A stretch of 64,000 nucleotides of DNA from Rutpela maculata (taxonomy: Eukaryota; Arthropoda; Insecta; Coleoptera; Cerambycidae), in NCBI GenBank assembly GCA_936432065.2, contig OW386289.2, positions 164,423,348-164,487,347 on the forward strand, written 5' to 3'. Every line of letters begins with the position of its first letter. The first letter of the stretch is position 1. Below the pieces are notes generated by a model. The model worked only from the letters and a program-made list of their open reading frames with translations. It searched no databases and was not told where the DNA came from. Position numbers and translations under genes: made by a program. Below, in pieces: positions 1-11,759 of the stretch.

Positions 1-698
1 TTTTCTTTCAGTAATCAGTTACGCAATCATCACTTGGGGTCATTTGGCACACACTGGTTGAGTATTTTCTAAACAACGTCATGACATGCCATGTGTTTTA
101 TGGGTTATAGAGAGGATGTTAGGGAGAAATTCAAGGATTTAACAATTTTAACTTTGTCCTCTGTATATATTTATGAATGTCTTTTGTTTGTTAAATTAAC
201 TTAAATCAATATAGTCTTGTAAGTGAGATACATTCCCATAATACTAGAAATAATGGTCACATTAAAATAAATTATATAAGACTAAACCACAGTCGAGGTG
301 CCAAAAATTATTACGGACTATATTTCTTAATAAACTACCAAAGACAATTATAAATCTAGATTTTAAGCAATTCAAACAAAAAATAAAAGGAATTCTTTCA
401 GAAAATGCATTTTATAATTTTAATGAGTTCTTAAATGAAGACATAAGTTATTAATTTTAATTCGTTATGACAGTGTATCCTTGTATATGTAACGACGTAC
501 GTATATTTTTTGTTTGTAATTATGCACGTGTTTTCTCTTAATATTTTATGTTTTATATGTATCTCAATATATGTATGTACCAATTTTTACTTCATTAACA
601 TTTTAAACATTGTATATTATACTGATGTATCTGATTGTGTAATTACACTGAAAAGGCAAATAAAGAATTTAAATTTGAATTTAAAATCCCAAAATGTA
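1..698 (+). pseudogene. 3' end of a non-LTR retrotransposon ORF2 with its 3' UTR
   Basis: This is the C-terminal tail of a LINE-type reverse transcriptase, entering from outside the window. From position 8 the translation reads SYAIITWG, the conserved block just after the RT thumb in Jockey/CR1-like elements. Positions 121-204 read EKFKDLTILTLSSVYIYECL, another typical C-terminal block. About 249-452 read RNNGHIKI, then LNKLPKTI, FKQFKQKIKGIL and a terminal stop near 450. These pieces lie in three different frames, so at least two frameshifts and a stop at 59-61 have destroyed the gene. The sequence then runs through an AT-rich 3' UTR to AATAAAGAATTTAAATTTG near 660-680, the probable 3' terminus. 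Clade assignment (Jockey/CR1-like) comes from these motifs only. Confidence 0.7.
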
Positions 699-1701
699 TT
701 AAAATCATATTCTCAGCACTTTGCTCCATATTCTTTTGGTAAGACATCGATGACCTTATCTACATGATGCTCAGATAAATTGTACACCACTCATCTAAAT
801 GTTTCGGAATTCACATTGCGGCTGATTACAAGACGTTAATCGATACATAAAATTCATTGAGTGCTTACGAATATCCATTGATAGTTTTTGTAAAATATAA
901 ATGAATACATTTTACGATTCCTCGTTCATAGTACAAAACTGTTAGGTACATTCAGTGTTCGCAGGAAAGCTCACGTCCTAATGGTTTTTAAACCCAATCG
1001 ATTCTTGTAACAGGTTGATTTGCTGTATCAACATGTCCATAAATAGAAATCGATAATTACTTATTTACAGTTACCCCGTTGGAAAAAGTGTTTGATTAAA
1101 ATTTGATTAGCATACCCATTAATGTCTGTAGGGAGCTACTTTTCATACACATTATTAATGTAAAGCCCAAATTAACATGACGTAGTATCCCTAAAATTTT
1201 TGGCTGTACTAAAAAAATAAATAATTGTTTTCTAATTAGTTGTTTTCGAGAGTGTTAATGTAAATATTCTTCATAAATGTGTTCATTAAAGTAATTTGGC
1301 TTCATAGTTTTGGTTATTGAAAAAAAAAGTTAAATAAATGTATCTTATCTTTCCGGCTATGTATGTGTAAGCTCAGCACACAATTTTGTGATTTAACTTA
1401 ACTGTGAATTCAGAAACAGAGTGAAGATATTCCTAGCAAGGCATTCTCTAACGTAACTGTGACAATAAAAGAGGTCTACAGTTTTCATTATTTAAAATTA
1501 GTCATACAGTAAGTGATTAAATATAAATGAAATGTTCCCTGACCTCATTTAGAAGCAATTTATTATATTATTATGTAAATCATCCTTGGAAAAATATATC
1601 CCTATTAAAATAAAATATCCGTCAATAATATCATACGAGCTAATATATAATGTTTCTTAATTATTCCAAGAATTTCAAGAATTATATTACTAACTATTAA
1701 G
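699..1701. other. Unassigned AT-rich DNA
   Basis: No coding frame, inverted repeat or recognisable element was seen here. Short A/T runs and scattered stops in all frames suggest ordinary intergenic DNA or very old repeats. Confidence 0.4.
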
Positions 1702-1829
1702 ATGGAGTTCAATTTTGTGAAAGGAGATTCATCCAATCTGCCCAAGGTTGATTACGACACGATAGATTCTTTCTATAAACAAAATTTGTATTTTTTGTCA
1801 GCAAATGTGAAAAATGTGAAAACGCAAAG
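1702..1829 (+). CDS. Possible first coding exon (uncharacterised insect protein family)
   Basis: An ATG at 1702 opens a 42-codon frame that runs into AAG|GTAAAC at 1829/1830, a good insect splice donor. The translation starts MEFNFVKGDSSNLPKVDY and ends near ANVKNVKTQR. From memory, this resembles the N-terminus of uncharacterised proteins that are abundant in beetle genomes and carry a SWIM-type zinc finger further on (pattern: FVKG, then SNLPKV, then SAe.rNVKT). I could not find the following exon or the SWIM cysteines downstream, so this may be an isolated remnant, possibly itself of a mobile gene. Composition is slightly less AT-rich than the flanks. The family resemblance is inference; the frame and donor site are directly visible. 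Confidence 0.35.
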
Positions 1830-3854
1830 GTAAACGCTTCTATTTAAGTATGTAAGTACATTTATTATTAATAAGTGTATTTTAACTAACAGTACTGTAA
1901 CTAGTATGTGGCTGACCAATCGCAACAACAAAATATAAATGAACCTGAAGGGATGGGATCAGAAATATTGGAAGCTTGCCACCACTTCCTTCGAATATCC
2001 AGTTACAAAATTTTTTTCCAACGCACTTATACTTGTGTTTCCACAACTTTTTATAAAACATCTATTCGACAACATTAAATAACAGCAAATACCTCGATAA
2101 AAGAAATTGAAATGCTTCAAATCAACACGATCCATTAAAACACATCTGTCATTTGACTATCCATTGACACTGTTGCCATATATTGCTAAATATGTATTCA
2201 AAAATCTAATCGGCAATAAAAATTATTTAAAATATTTAATAATTCACGCCCATTATTATTTTTTACATCACAAAATTAAATTTCGTGGATAAATATATTA
2301 AAATTGATTTAATAAATAAGCTTTATACTCCTGTTTCCTTCAAATATCATTACTAGAACTAGAGAAGGAATTTCAACTTGGCAACACTACACTGTTTTGT
2401 ATAAAACCATTCTATCAACAAATCCATACAGTTTACCTACGTCATCGGCCAAACTACCAACGTCACCAATTTAAAACACCTGTTGCTCCATTTGTTCTAA
2501 CTTCTGTTTTCTCAAAAAATTGGTAATTATTTTCGCGGAAATCTGCATTGGAAGGCTTGTTTGTACATATTCTATATTATTAAAAAAAAAAAAAAAAAAA
2601 AAGGAAAATACCCCATTAAACACAATTTCAAAGGAAATATATTATACTGAGGTATTCATTTTAAAACGAGGAATAGTGTTGAAACAAGAATATTAGGATT
2701 TAACGTTTTAAATAAATGAAACGTTCGATTTAATATTACATAATTAAGAATAATCATAAATCTTTAAATTCATTTGAAATATTGATATTATTCATTATAT
2801 GCAAACTTATCTTTATTTGGATTGAAGCATATTTATTCAAATCAAATATATTTTTTTGTGTGTGTCCATAGATTGATAAACCGGCCCTTAAAGATACATC
2901 TGAAGTTTATTTTAAAATGTACTTATTTACATCACTGGGCGAAATGTCATGTTCCATTGGATAAACGTAGTAAAATTCCCATGACATTATAAATCAACGT
3001 TAAAAGTAAGTACTAACTTGACCAATACTAAGTTCGAATCAGATATTCCGGTATCGACTGAAATAGCCCATCATCTAATTGCTTCGTCGATTCCAGATTT
3101 TACTGTCTTATGCATATTCAGAGACTTTATACTTTTATACGTTTTAAGCATCCACAATAAAATGTGCAAGATTTTTTGAACGAAGCCAACTCAATAGCAA
3201 TTGAAAGTTGCATAGTTCAATCCCAGTTAAAATTGGAAAGTACTAAAAATATACAAAGTTTTGTTGTATAAAACCAAGATAGGAAAAGAGCAGTCGTTAC
3301 CAGTGTGCGGTTCGCTGAGAAAATGCACTTAAGCACGCGGACTTTGTCAACAGTACAAATTGCTCAAAGGCAGAACCACTTATTTTGCTTTTTCTATTAG
3401 TATTCGTTTTTACTCTACATTAGCATTTATTCAATCCCATTAAGTACGTCGTAGTCGACAGTAACGTGGAAAGTATGGAACATTGTATTGCTACAAATGC
3501 GAACAGTTATTCGCAAGAGAATTAATTTTCAGCAGCATGTACAGTGGAGGACAGAAATAGCGAATTTGGTGTGAAATATAATACTGTTTTTTACCTCTTA
3601 TTTACATTACCGTGGCGTAGTTTAAAAATGCAGGGTATTTTTCGAAAACAAGACCCTTTCAATAAATAGGATAATGACTAAACTAAACCTCCAGATATCT
3701 GAACAAATACAGAGAGGAGAGAACAGAGAACAATACGCACACAAGATAGATACCACAGCAACATTGAACCAAGAAATTGGTGGAAAAAAGAACTCAAAGG
3801 CAGCACAAACAAAATGAATACAAAAAATTATTGATTATTACTTGGATATGCCAC
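1830..3854. other. Unassigned AT-rich DNA with a poly(A) run
   Basis: No gene recognised. A run of 21 A lies at 2582-2602, possibly an old retroposon tail, but no body could be attached to it. Confidence 0.35.
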
Positions 3855-3855
3855 T

Positions 3856-3943
3856 GTAGAAGAACGCACTACCGGGCGTCAAAATGACGCGACACCAATT
3901 TATTTCTCAGGGGGCGCCAGTCGCGTATTACCCCGTTCTTCTA
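3856..3943. repeat. Short inverted-repeat element, about 88 bp
   Basis: GTAGAAGAACG at the left is matched by its reverse complement CGTTCTTCTAC at the right, enclosing a GC-richer interior that itself contains the small palindrome GCGTCAAAATGACGC. It could be a tiny MITE or a chance hairpin. No target-site duplication is obvious. Confidence 0.3.
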
Positions 3944-5139
3944 CCTCCCAGGCGGGTTCGAGATAAGATGCACTTCGATAGCCGAATAATGGACCAATGC
4001 TGCACTACCACAGATCGGAAATGACGCTCTCTCTGGACCTGAATTCCCTCTTAATTTCCTGAATTTTTGCATAAAAAAATCCCAACCGAAGAATTTCTCC
4101 GCGGAGGGATTAATTTTTGTATGTGGAAACCACGTTTTGGTCTGTTAATAACGGACTCTATTTGTCAAAAAACGCATAAAAAAATCCCTATCAAACCTCC
4201 GTAAGGCAACCAGAAGGTCGAATGTTAATGTGAATTAACTCGACACATCCGGTGTTCGATACGAATGTTCCAGGGATTATAGACCGTCAACAGGCCTCAA
4301 GATCAATTAAGAAACAATAGTTCAAAGAATCCGTTTATTTAACAGAAATGGTTATACAAAATTCTCAAAATAAGAATCGTGCCTTCGTCCATCAATGGCT
4401 TTCAGACCATACAAGCGAGAGCGCTCACGCTAACGATCGATTAGGTAGAAAAGATTCATGCATACCTTCTCAGAATCAAAATGCGAGCTTTTTAGAGAAG
4501 TCTGAGACTATTTGTAATTTATAATTACGGCTGACTGATATTAACTTAAAAAAGTTTTACTAAATGAATTTAGTTTCGCTAGAGACTACTTAGCTTTAAA
4601 GTTCTTGTATCGCGGAGATTCACGTACTCAAACACATTCATGAGGACTTATAACTGCATAAGTTTAATGGCGTTCGATCAGTCCACGATTTACTTGCTCT
4701 TATGCAGTTGTTCAATATTATCGATATGGCAGCAACCCACCTTCGAGCGACTTTTAGGCAAAATTGAATTTTTGGTTTTTTATGCACAAGGCGTTTTCCT
4801 CTATAACTTTGTCATTTGAAAAGCCCTGCTGTTGGCTTTTCTACCATTGCTTTGTCTGGACCACTCAACGCGCTCGACCAAATTGTGAGCCGCTGAGTCA
4901 ATCCAAACTCTTTCTATGCGAGAAACCGGCCTTGTACATGTGCATTGATTTTTATCAATTTTTGCTTATCGGCACTACGCCGGCTTTGTCAAAATCTTCT
5001 ATTTTGCCTTTTGGATGCAGTGCATCGCTAAAATTTTATGCTCATACTTTAGAATTGGGCTTTCAATGACCGTGCATCAAAGGTCAATGTCTTTGGTGGA
5101 CGAATAAAAAATAAAAAATATTTCAAAGTATATTTTCGT

Positions 5140-5420
5140 GGTACTTTTTAAACTGACTTTGTGGTACTTTTGAAAAATCAATTTTCAAGCCAAATTTCAA
5201 GGTACTTTTGAAAAACTAACCTGCGGGTGAAATTTTGGCGTATTGTTGAAAAATCGATTTTCAAGCCAAATTTCAAGGTAGTTTTGAAAAATTAATCTGC
5301 GGGTGAAATTTTAGGGTACTTTTGAAAAATCGATTTTCAAGCCAAATTTCAACGCAGTTTTGAAAAATTAGTCTGCAAATGAAATTTTGGCGTACTTTCG
5401 ATGAATCGGTTCTTGAGCCT
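5140..5420. repeat. Minisatellite, about 76-bp unit made of two 38-bp halves
   Basis: About 3.5 tandem units start at 5164, 5239 and 5315, with a partial unit at 5392. Each half-unit begins GTACTTTTGAAAAA or a close variant. The first half continues TCAAGCCAAATTTCAA and the second CTGCGGGTGAAATTTT, so the array is a higher-order dimer. Units differ by only a few substitutions. Flanking DNA (3950-5130 and 5430-5760) is unrecognised and GC-richer than the window average. Confidence 0.75.
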
Positions 5421-5429
5421 TGACGCCCT

Positions 5430-8400
5430 TTCAAAAATATTATTTTTCAAAGTCCAATTTGTGGTACCTTTGAAAAAGTATATTATTCAGAAATCTTTGT
5501 CATTATATACTTCTGCTCTCATATCCTGAGCCAAAAACATTTTTCCTAAGTGAAAATTCGGTGTTTCTTCGAATTTTCACCTGGTCATTTCCAACGCCTT
5601 ATAGAACCCAAAACGGTCCTTATGGACTGATCTGTGCCTCTGCAGGCTCTTAAAAATGTCTTTAAATGAAATTTTTTGCCTAAGTCGAATTTTGATTCTG
5701 TCTTCAACTTAGGACGATTTTGGAGAGTTCTACGACACCACAACCAAAGGATCAACTGCTTGAAATAACTGCTAGAGCTTGACGAAATACTATATTTGGA
5801 GTAGATGAATAAAGGATATAACGCATAATGGATCGAAAAGGCTAAAAGAGCAAACTTTAGAAATTATCTCCAGAGCATGGATGGAAGTCACACCTTTGCC
5901 TATGGAATGGAACACAACTATACAAATATCGCTCCCCAGAATCAACTCACTAGAGGGTGCAGATAATTACAAAAGAATGAGCATTAGATACAAATAGTTC
6001 TTACAATTCCTGCTCAAACAACTAGAGAAGACCACCAAAATTATCCTATAAGAAAATTAGAGAGAAAACTGCACACAGTCGTGGTAGATCTCCAGAAGGC
6101 ATTGGATCATCATGCATGAGGCAACCATCAATACCCCACGCAGCAAAGGAATATCGCACTAGTGTTTTTGATAACAAAATAAAGAGGATTTTTTAACGTT
6201 AACACAATCTAGAAAACATTTTTGGATACCATCTTGCATTATGCATTATGATTGATCCTTATGTTTATTTATTAATTTTTATGCATAATTTCTTTGCAAT
6301 AATACTAATAACAATAGAATGTCGTACCAGGAAATTTGTTTATATTTATTGTTCTATATTTACATGTTATACAGGAAAAAATAATTTACTTTTGTGACGG
6401 TTAACTTTTTAAATATTCGTAAATTTCTATTGAAATCCGTTAAGTTATATTATTTTATATTTTAATTACATTGTTAGTTTTACCAGAAAAAAAAAAGGTT
6501 TAACGCCGGCCCTGTCGGACGGTTTGTTGCTTACGAGGCGACATTCTTAACATTCTATATTCTCGCGGTAAACAACGGGTACAAGCGCCAACGTAGAGGT
6601 TTTCCTCCAATGAGAACGCACATATATGACACAATGTGGACGTTTGATCTAGAAGGTAGTGTGTGAGCGAGTACAATAAAGAACGAAAATTTAGTATGAT
6701 GAATATCACTTTCCTCAGAGTCAAATAAAATATTAACAATACCATTTGTCTCGTAAATACGTGCATACTTAATAAGAATCTGATAAAGTATTATGTTTGC
6801 TTTACGAGTGCTTAAATTGTAAAATGACATTATAGTGTAAGTCTTCATTATATCTGAGAAGGTATAATTATGCTTTTAATTGTTCATACTAATCCATAAC
6901 TGTGTGTCATTCTTATAGTGTATACTTCAAGGCCCAGCAGAATTTGTAAGTACATAAACAATTATTATCTTCCATTTGGTTGTCAACGGTTCATAGAATC
7001 GAGGAAGAATTGATCCCGCATTTCCCGTTGGCCGGCTTTTCAACATTTTGATCGCCAGTGCAGTGCGTTCTTGGTACCTTTGCGTCATCATAAACTTTAG
7101 GCCAGTTTTACCTTTTATCTCTCTATTTTCCGTATAAAGAAACAGACAACATTGTTTTCGCGAGTGCTATGTCTTAGTTGTTTAAAACTCATATTAATTT
7201 GCTTTTAAAGAAACTATGTAACGTATAGACTGTGTATAGACACAAAATTTTATACTGTTTAGTTAAGTCTGTTATACTACTTTTGATTTATAATTTTTTT
7301 AAATATCTAGTTATTCATTCTTAAACAGTTTGTTTTTGATTTTCTTTATCTTAGGCGAATGAATAATTATTTGTTTATAGGCACCTTTATATTATTACAT
7401 TCGGAATTGACCAATCTCCCATTACTTACGTTTTCACGAATTACCTTTTGTTATGATGTTATATTTATGTCTGTTTTTTTGTGTGTACCTTATATTTTTA
7501 TCGTTAGCACAATATTATTTGCCTCCACCCTGTATCTATATATCTTTTTGCTCTACTTTTATTTTCTATATTTGCAATAAATTCTGTTATTGTCAAATTG
7601 TTATTTTTTATTTACGAATTTTGCTTTTAAAATATAGTTTTTTCATGGAATAGCCGGACTATGCTTTTTGTCTCTTTTTGGGGACTTTAATAAAGATAAT
7701 TCCCTTTCGGAAAAAACAACGTTATACTTTATCAACACGTTTCTTAATCTAAAGAGGCCAAAGGCGAATCTGTAGAGGGTATGAGAGGCAGCTTACTACC
7801 CAGCGTGGAGTGAGTGAACAAGAAAAGTATTTCTACTCAATTAAAAAAATTGGATGTTGGTAATGAATTATGTAAACGTGCGAAGAAGCTCGAGCCGACC
7901 CTGCCCATAAAGCTAAGAGAAGTTATTATTTGTTTCTTGTTCGATGCAGTTCTCAGAACTGGGCACACTTACGGTTAGTCAGCACGCACCCGCGCAGAGA
8001 ATACATTTTTTTTATACGAGTAGGCACTTTTGATGTACCCGCCAAAGAATTGACCCTCGCTACGTCCCTGAAGGGGGCGTTACACTAATTGATTGTCCAA
8101 TTAATCTTACTTTTCCCTTAACAGCCTCACATGCAGGGCGAGGTATTTCTGTCACCTAAAATCAAAAACAGACGAGAAACAAAAAAATAATGAAGGGGAA
8201 AGGCTTGGAAAATTGGTTGCTTTCAAGTTAATAGATTTTCTCTGAGAGTGCGTTTTCTATTTTCTATGAAACAAAATTGTGTGGAAAAAACGTAATAACG
8301 AAATTGTATAAGAAATAAATTGCCCCTTCAAGAAAATATAAAGCTTACCGTATGAAAGAAGATTAAATTTTAAATATATAAAATGGTGGAGAGCACTGAG

Positions 8401-8502
8401 GTTGTTGATTTTGATTTTTAATCAAATTATGCTGTCATGCTTACATCAGCAACTAACATTTAGGAATATTTTAATAGCTATATCAGGTAGATAAAACGTC
8501 AC
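5430..8502. other. Unassigned DNA, about 3 kb
   Basis: No confident gene. Frames of 60-100 codons occur near 6500-6850 and 7359-7653 but have no recognisable motif and a biased hydrophobic, AT-driven composition. A phrase resembling the RT palm start (VVVDLQKALD) can be read around 6080-6110, but no neighbouring RT blocks confirm it. Confidence 0.3.
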
Positions 8503-9215
8503 AAGCTAAAAACGTACTTTTCGTCAATTTACTGAGCTTTTTATATAATTGTTACACATTCTATCGGTTACTCTTCGCAGGTTTCTTGTAAATAATATTA
8601 GTTTTTGAACATCCTAAATTTTGTGATACCAACTTTACTGTGGAAAAGAATATATAAAAAAAAATTGAGAAAAAACATCCAACCTGTCTGGGATTCGAAC
8701 ACACGATCTGTGGGTTGCAAGGCAAAATTTTAGCCACTGGACCACCACACATTACTACAAAAATTGAATGTCTGTAATGTATATCTTTCGAGAATCATAT
8801 TTCAACGCATTAGATATATTATTATAAAATATATATTAGTAAAATCTATAAACAAAAAAAATATATAGAAATTTCTATTTAAGTACAAGCGACAAAAATT
8901 AAAAATTTTTTTTTTAATTAAATGATTAATAACTTTCTTATTTACTGATTGATTTTCTTCAAAAACAATATAGGATTCTTCCTCTCACTAACTTACTTTC
9001 CAAATTTCAATACAATCGAACTTTTCTTTCTTAAGTTATCGTGCTTACAAGAAACGTGACAGACGAAGGGACGGACAGACGAACATTTTGAAAGTTGTTC
9101 AGAATTCGTTCAGTAACACAATGATATGAAATTTTTTTCTCTACGAGCGATATTTCCGATTTTAGAAATGTGCCGATCAAATACAATATACTCTTCGTTT
9201 TTGCGAAGAGTATAA
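8503..9215 (+). mobile_element. HINE-like family B, copy 1
   Basis: A 713-bp non-coding element. It starts AGCTAAAAACGTAC and has a subterminal TACTCTTCGCAG near 8570. It contains a short GGACGGACAGACG-type microsatellite (9060-9083) after the conserved phrase CTTACAAGAAACGTGAC. It ends in a perfect hairpin, ATACTCTTCG-TTTTT-GCGAAGAGTAT (about 9188-9213). The left TACTCTTCGC block is an inverted copy of one hairpin arm. This architecture (left subterminal inverted repeat, right terminal hairpin, internal short tandem repeat, no coding capacity) is that of Helentron-associated non-autonomous elements. Further copies lie at 9983-10658 and, inverted, at 39190-39546. The superfamily assignment is inferred from structure. 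Confidence 0.65.
8687..8750 (-). repeat. tRNA-like segment inside family-B element
   Basis: On the minus strand the sequence contains GGTCCAGTGGCTAA, which fits a pol III A box, and about 30 nt later GTTCGAATCCC, a near-perfect B box. Anticodon and T stems do not pair well, so this is not a functional tRNA. The corresponding part of copy 2 (about 10150-10205) keeps a degenerate version, so the tRNA-like piece belongs to the family and was not inserted into one copy only. Confidence 0.5.
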
Positions 9216-9982
9216 TAATGAATCGAGAAACATGTGATGGAAATATACCCTTAGTAGTGGAAGACCAGACCCTCTGAATTGGACACCCTCTATACAACTC
9301 GCGAACACCCACCTAAAAAATAGGTAATCTGATGTAAAATAACCTGCTAAACTTGATTTTTGAATTCGCCCATTGATTTGAGATTGCCAAAATGACCAAA
9401 TTGGCAATTTTCTAAAAAAAATAAAAATTATGTGTTATTTTTTGTTTTTCATATAACACGTCATATATTTTTTATTTTATATCAGAATTTTTTAATTTTT
9501 TTACATAATATTCTCTAACTGTTCTTTGATATGTTGAAAGTAAAAAACTTTACCTAAAAAATAATTAGTTGGCAAAAAAAAATAACAACTTTTCTTTGAC
9601 GCAAAATCTTTAAAATTTGCAGAGTAAAATGTCCGATCGAGGTATCTCTTTTATTTTTAAAGTTAGGTGCCTACTATAACCGAAGAAAATGTTCCGAATG
9701 AACTAAATAAAATCTTTTATAAGAAGTTTTTTTTGAAATTTTGCTCCCTTATCGAAATATTCATTGATTGTTTCAGCGTCCGAACGAATGCGCGCTACTA
9801 TGAATCGGCCGCAATCGCATCTAGAGCTAAACGCAGACACGTGCCGGGTCATAATATTTTCCAGTGTCCATTTATGTTAAGTTGAAAGTGCTTTTTGTCT
9901 CAGTCCTTATATTTAGTGCGTTATAAACACATAGTTTGGCATATTAAATTATAATTAGTCGGATAGGAAATCAAAGGAAATC

Positions 9983-10658
9983 AAGCTAAAAACGTACTCT
10001 TCGCCTGTTCACTGGATTTTTATATAATTGTTATACATTCAATAGGATACTTTTCGCAGTTTTTTGTAAATAATGTTACTTTTAGACATTTTCAATTTTA
10101 TAGTACGATCTTAGTTGGTAAAAGACTTGGTAAAAAAACTATACCAAACCCCCATTTGGGTTTCGATTCAGAGTCAAAAGAACTACACCACCACCTTACA
10201 GGTAAAAGAATGTAAATTTTTACATTATAAGACACGAGCTAAAATCATATTTTCACGGTTGTATATTACATTATGAAATGTATATTTGTAAAATATATAA
10301 ATATTTAGATATTAAAATGAAATATCATTTCACCAGATTTCTATTCAATTACAAAAACATAAAAATTATTTTTTTTTTTCGAATTTGAATCATTAAGTAA
10401 TAACATTTTTATTTAACGATCGATTTTGTTCAAATGGGGTTCTTCCTCTAGCTAACACTAATTTACTGTCCAAATTTCAGTACAATCGGAATTTTCTTTC
10501 TTCAGTTATCGTGCTTACAAGAAACGTGACGGACGGACATACAGACGGACAGACGGACATTTTGAAAGTTGTTCAAAATTCGTTCACTAACACAATGGTA
10601 TGAAAATTTTTTGTCTGCGAGCGATATTTACGGTTTTAGAAATGTACCGATCAAATGC
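9983..10658 (+). mobile_element. HINE-like family B, copy 2 (3' truncated)
   Basis: This starts AGCTAAAAACGTACTCTTCG and follows copy 1 block by block: TTTTTATATAATTGTTA, the tRNA-like block in degenerate form, CTTACAAGAAACGTGACGGA, a GGACAGACGGACAG microsatellite, and ATGTACCGATCAAATGCAAA. It lacks the last 30 bp that form the terminal hairpin in copy 1. It lies inside the 9291-11759 transposon, immediately before the coding remnant. Confidence 0.65.
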
Positions 10659-11086
10659 AAAATCCAATGACATTTCTGTGGCTCTAAAACAATATTTAGA
10701 ACAGAAAAATTTATTTTTATCACTAAATCCAGTTTATCATGCACAATCTAGAAGATCGTATACCCGAACTGCTTATAAAAGAAAATCAGAAATTGTAAAT
10801 CCTAGTACAGAGAATACAAGTAAAAAGGGCATTTCTGCAATGTGCTATTTACAAGACAGCCTACCAAATTAAGCCCTGAATTCCAAATGTTTTAGATTTT
10901 GGATGGTACCTAAAGGAGGAAATCTTATTTCCAAAGATGATTTCAAAAAGCCCAAAATCCAATTTTATTGAGTTAACTTCATTTTGTAAATGTAAATTAT
11001 ATAACTGTACTACAAGCTGCAAGTGTAGCAAAGCAAACGTACAATGTAACATAACTTGTTTATGCGAAGGAAAATGTAATCTTTAG
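10655..11086 (+). pseudogene. Remnant of a transposon protein with a cysteine-rich CXC-like C-terminus
   Basis: Two frames make up this remnant. The first (about 10655-10872) has no recognised motif. After a frameshift, 10985-11086 encodes a short terminal domain with nine cysteines spaced C-x-C-x4-C-x3-C-x-C-x6-C-x3-C-x-C-x3-C, followed by NL and a stop. This is close to the tesmin/TSO1-type CXC domain (CxCx4Cx4CxCx6Cx3CxCx2C), and similar cysteine-rich tails occur at the ends of some invertebrate transposon proteins. It lies centrally between the long TIRs, so it is most likely the last part of that element's own protein, its upstream part replaced by the family-B insertion. The 63-codon minus-strand frame over it is a shadow. 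Confidence 0.45.
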
Positions 11087-11759
11087 TACCCACTTGCTGT
11101 TATAATTAATGAAAATATATTTTTTAATGTTTCGAGATTATCTACATAATTTTATAATATTTAATTGCAAATAGAAACTAAATAATCCGTAGACTCACTT
11201 GATCGCTTAAACGACACCACAGATGGGCGACGTTAACAGAAGTTATGCTTTAAATTAATGCGGACGAGTTGCGCGGCCGCATTCAACAGCGTCATCTCGT
11301 TACATGAGCCGAATTTCAAAAAAATCTCTTTATAAAAAAGTTTGTTTAAAGTATTTGGAACATTTTTCTCGTTTATACTATAACTCTCTCTTTAAAAATA
11401 AAAGTTACCTCGATCGGGTATTTTTCAATGCAAATTTTAAAAAACCGCGACAATAGAGGGTAACTATATTTCTTTTAGGCACTATATTATTAGTTACACT
11501 ATATTCTTTGCCGTCAGCCTGTCCAAGAATATTGGAGGGATAATGTGTAAAATATTGGTTTAAATCGGAATTAAAATAAAAAAGATATGATGTGTTATGT
11601 TTAAAACAAAAATTAACACATAATTTTAAAATTTTTCAAAAAATTTGCAAATTGACCGATTTGGCAATCTCAAATTAACGGGCGAACTCAAAAATCAAAT
11701 CCAGAAGGTCATTTTACATAATATCATCTGTTTTTAGGTGGGTGTTCGCGAGTTGTATA

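Larger units (their letters stand above)
9291..11759. mobile_element. 2.5-kb DNA transposon with about 500-bp terminal inverted repeats
   Basis: The left end TATACAACTCGCGAACACCC is mirrored at the right end (GGGTGTTCGCGAGTTGTATA, ending at 11759). Similarity continues inward, with indels, through about 9840 on the left and down to about 11240 on the right; the ATTATGTGTTA and CCGATCGAGGTA blocks occur in both arms. The ends carry TATA on both sides, which could be target duplication or part of the TIR. Between the arms are a nested family-B element (9983-10658) and a broken cysteine-rich coding remnant (10655-11086). I do not recognise the superfamily. No DDE motif was found. Confidence 0.65.

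Noticed and set aside
4764..5069. 101-codon frame as a gene
   Set aside because: No recognisable motif or splice signals; composition follows the local repeats leading into the minisatellite.
5990..6115. RT palm-like phrase VVVDLQKALD
   Set aside because: No other RT block was found on either side, so a single ten-residue resemblance is not enough.
6500..6848. Overlapping 88- and 97-codon minus-strand frames
   Set aside because: Two frames overlap each other with no motif in either; expected by chance at this length.
8687..8750. Genuine tRNA gene
   Set aside because: A and B boxes are present, but the anticodon and T stems do not pair and the piece lies within a repeated element.
10861..11052. 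63-codon minus-strand frame over the cysteine-rich remnant
   Set aside because: It is the antisense shadow of the plus-strand cysteine codons.
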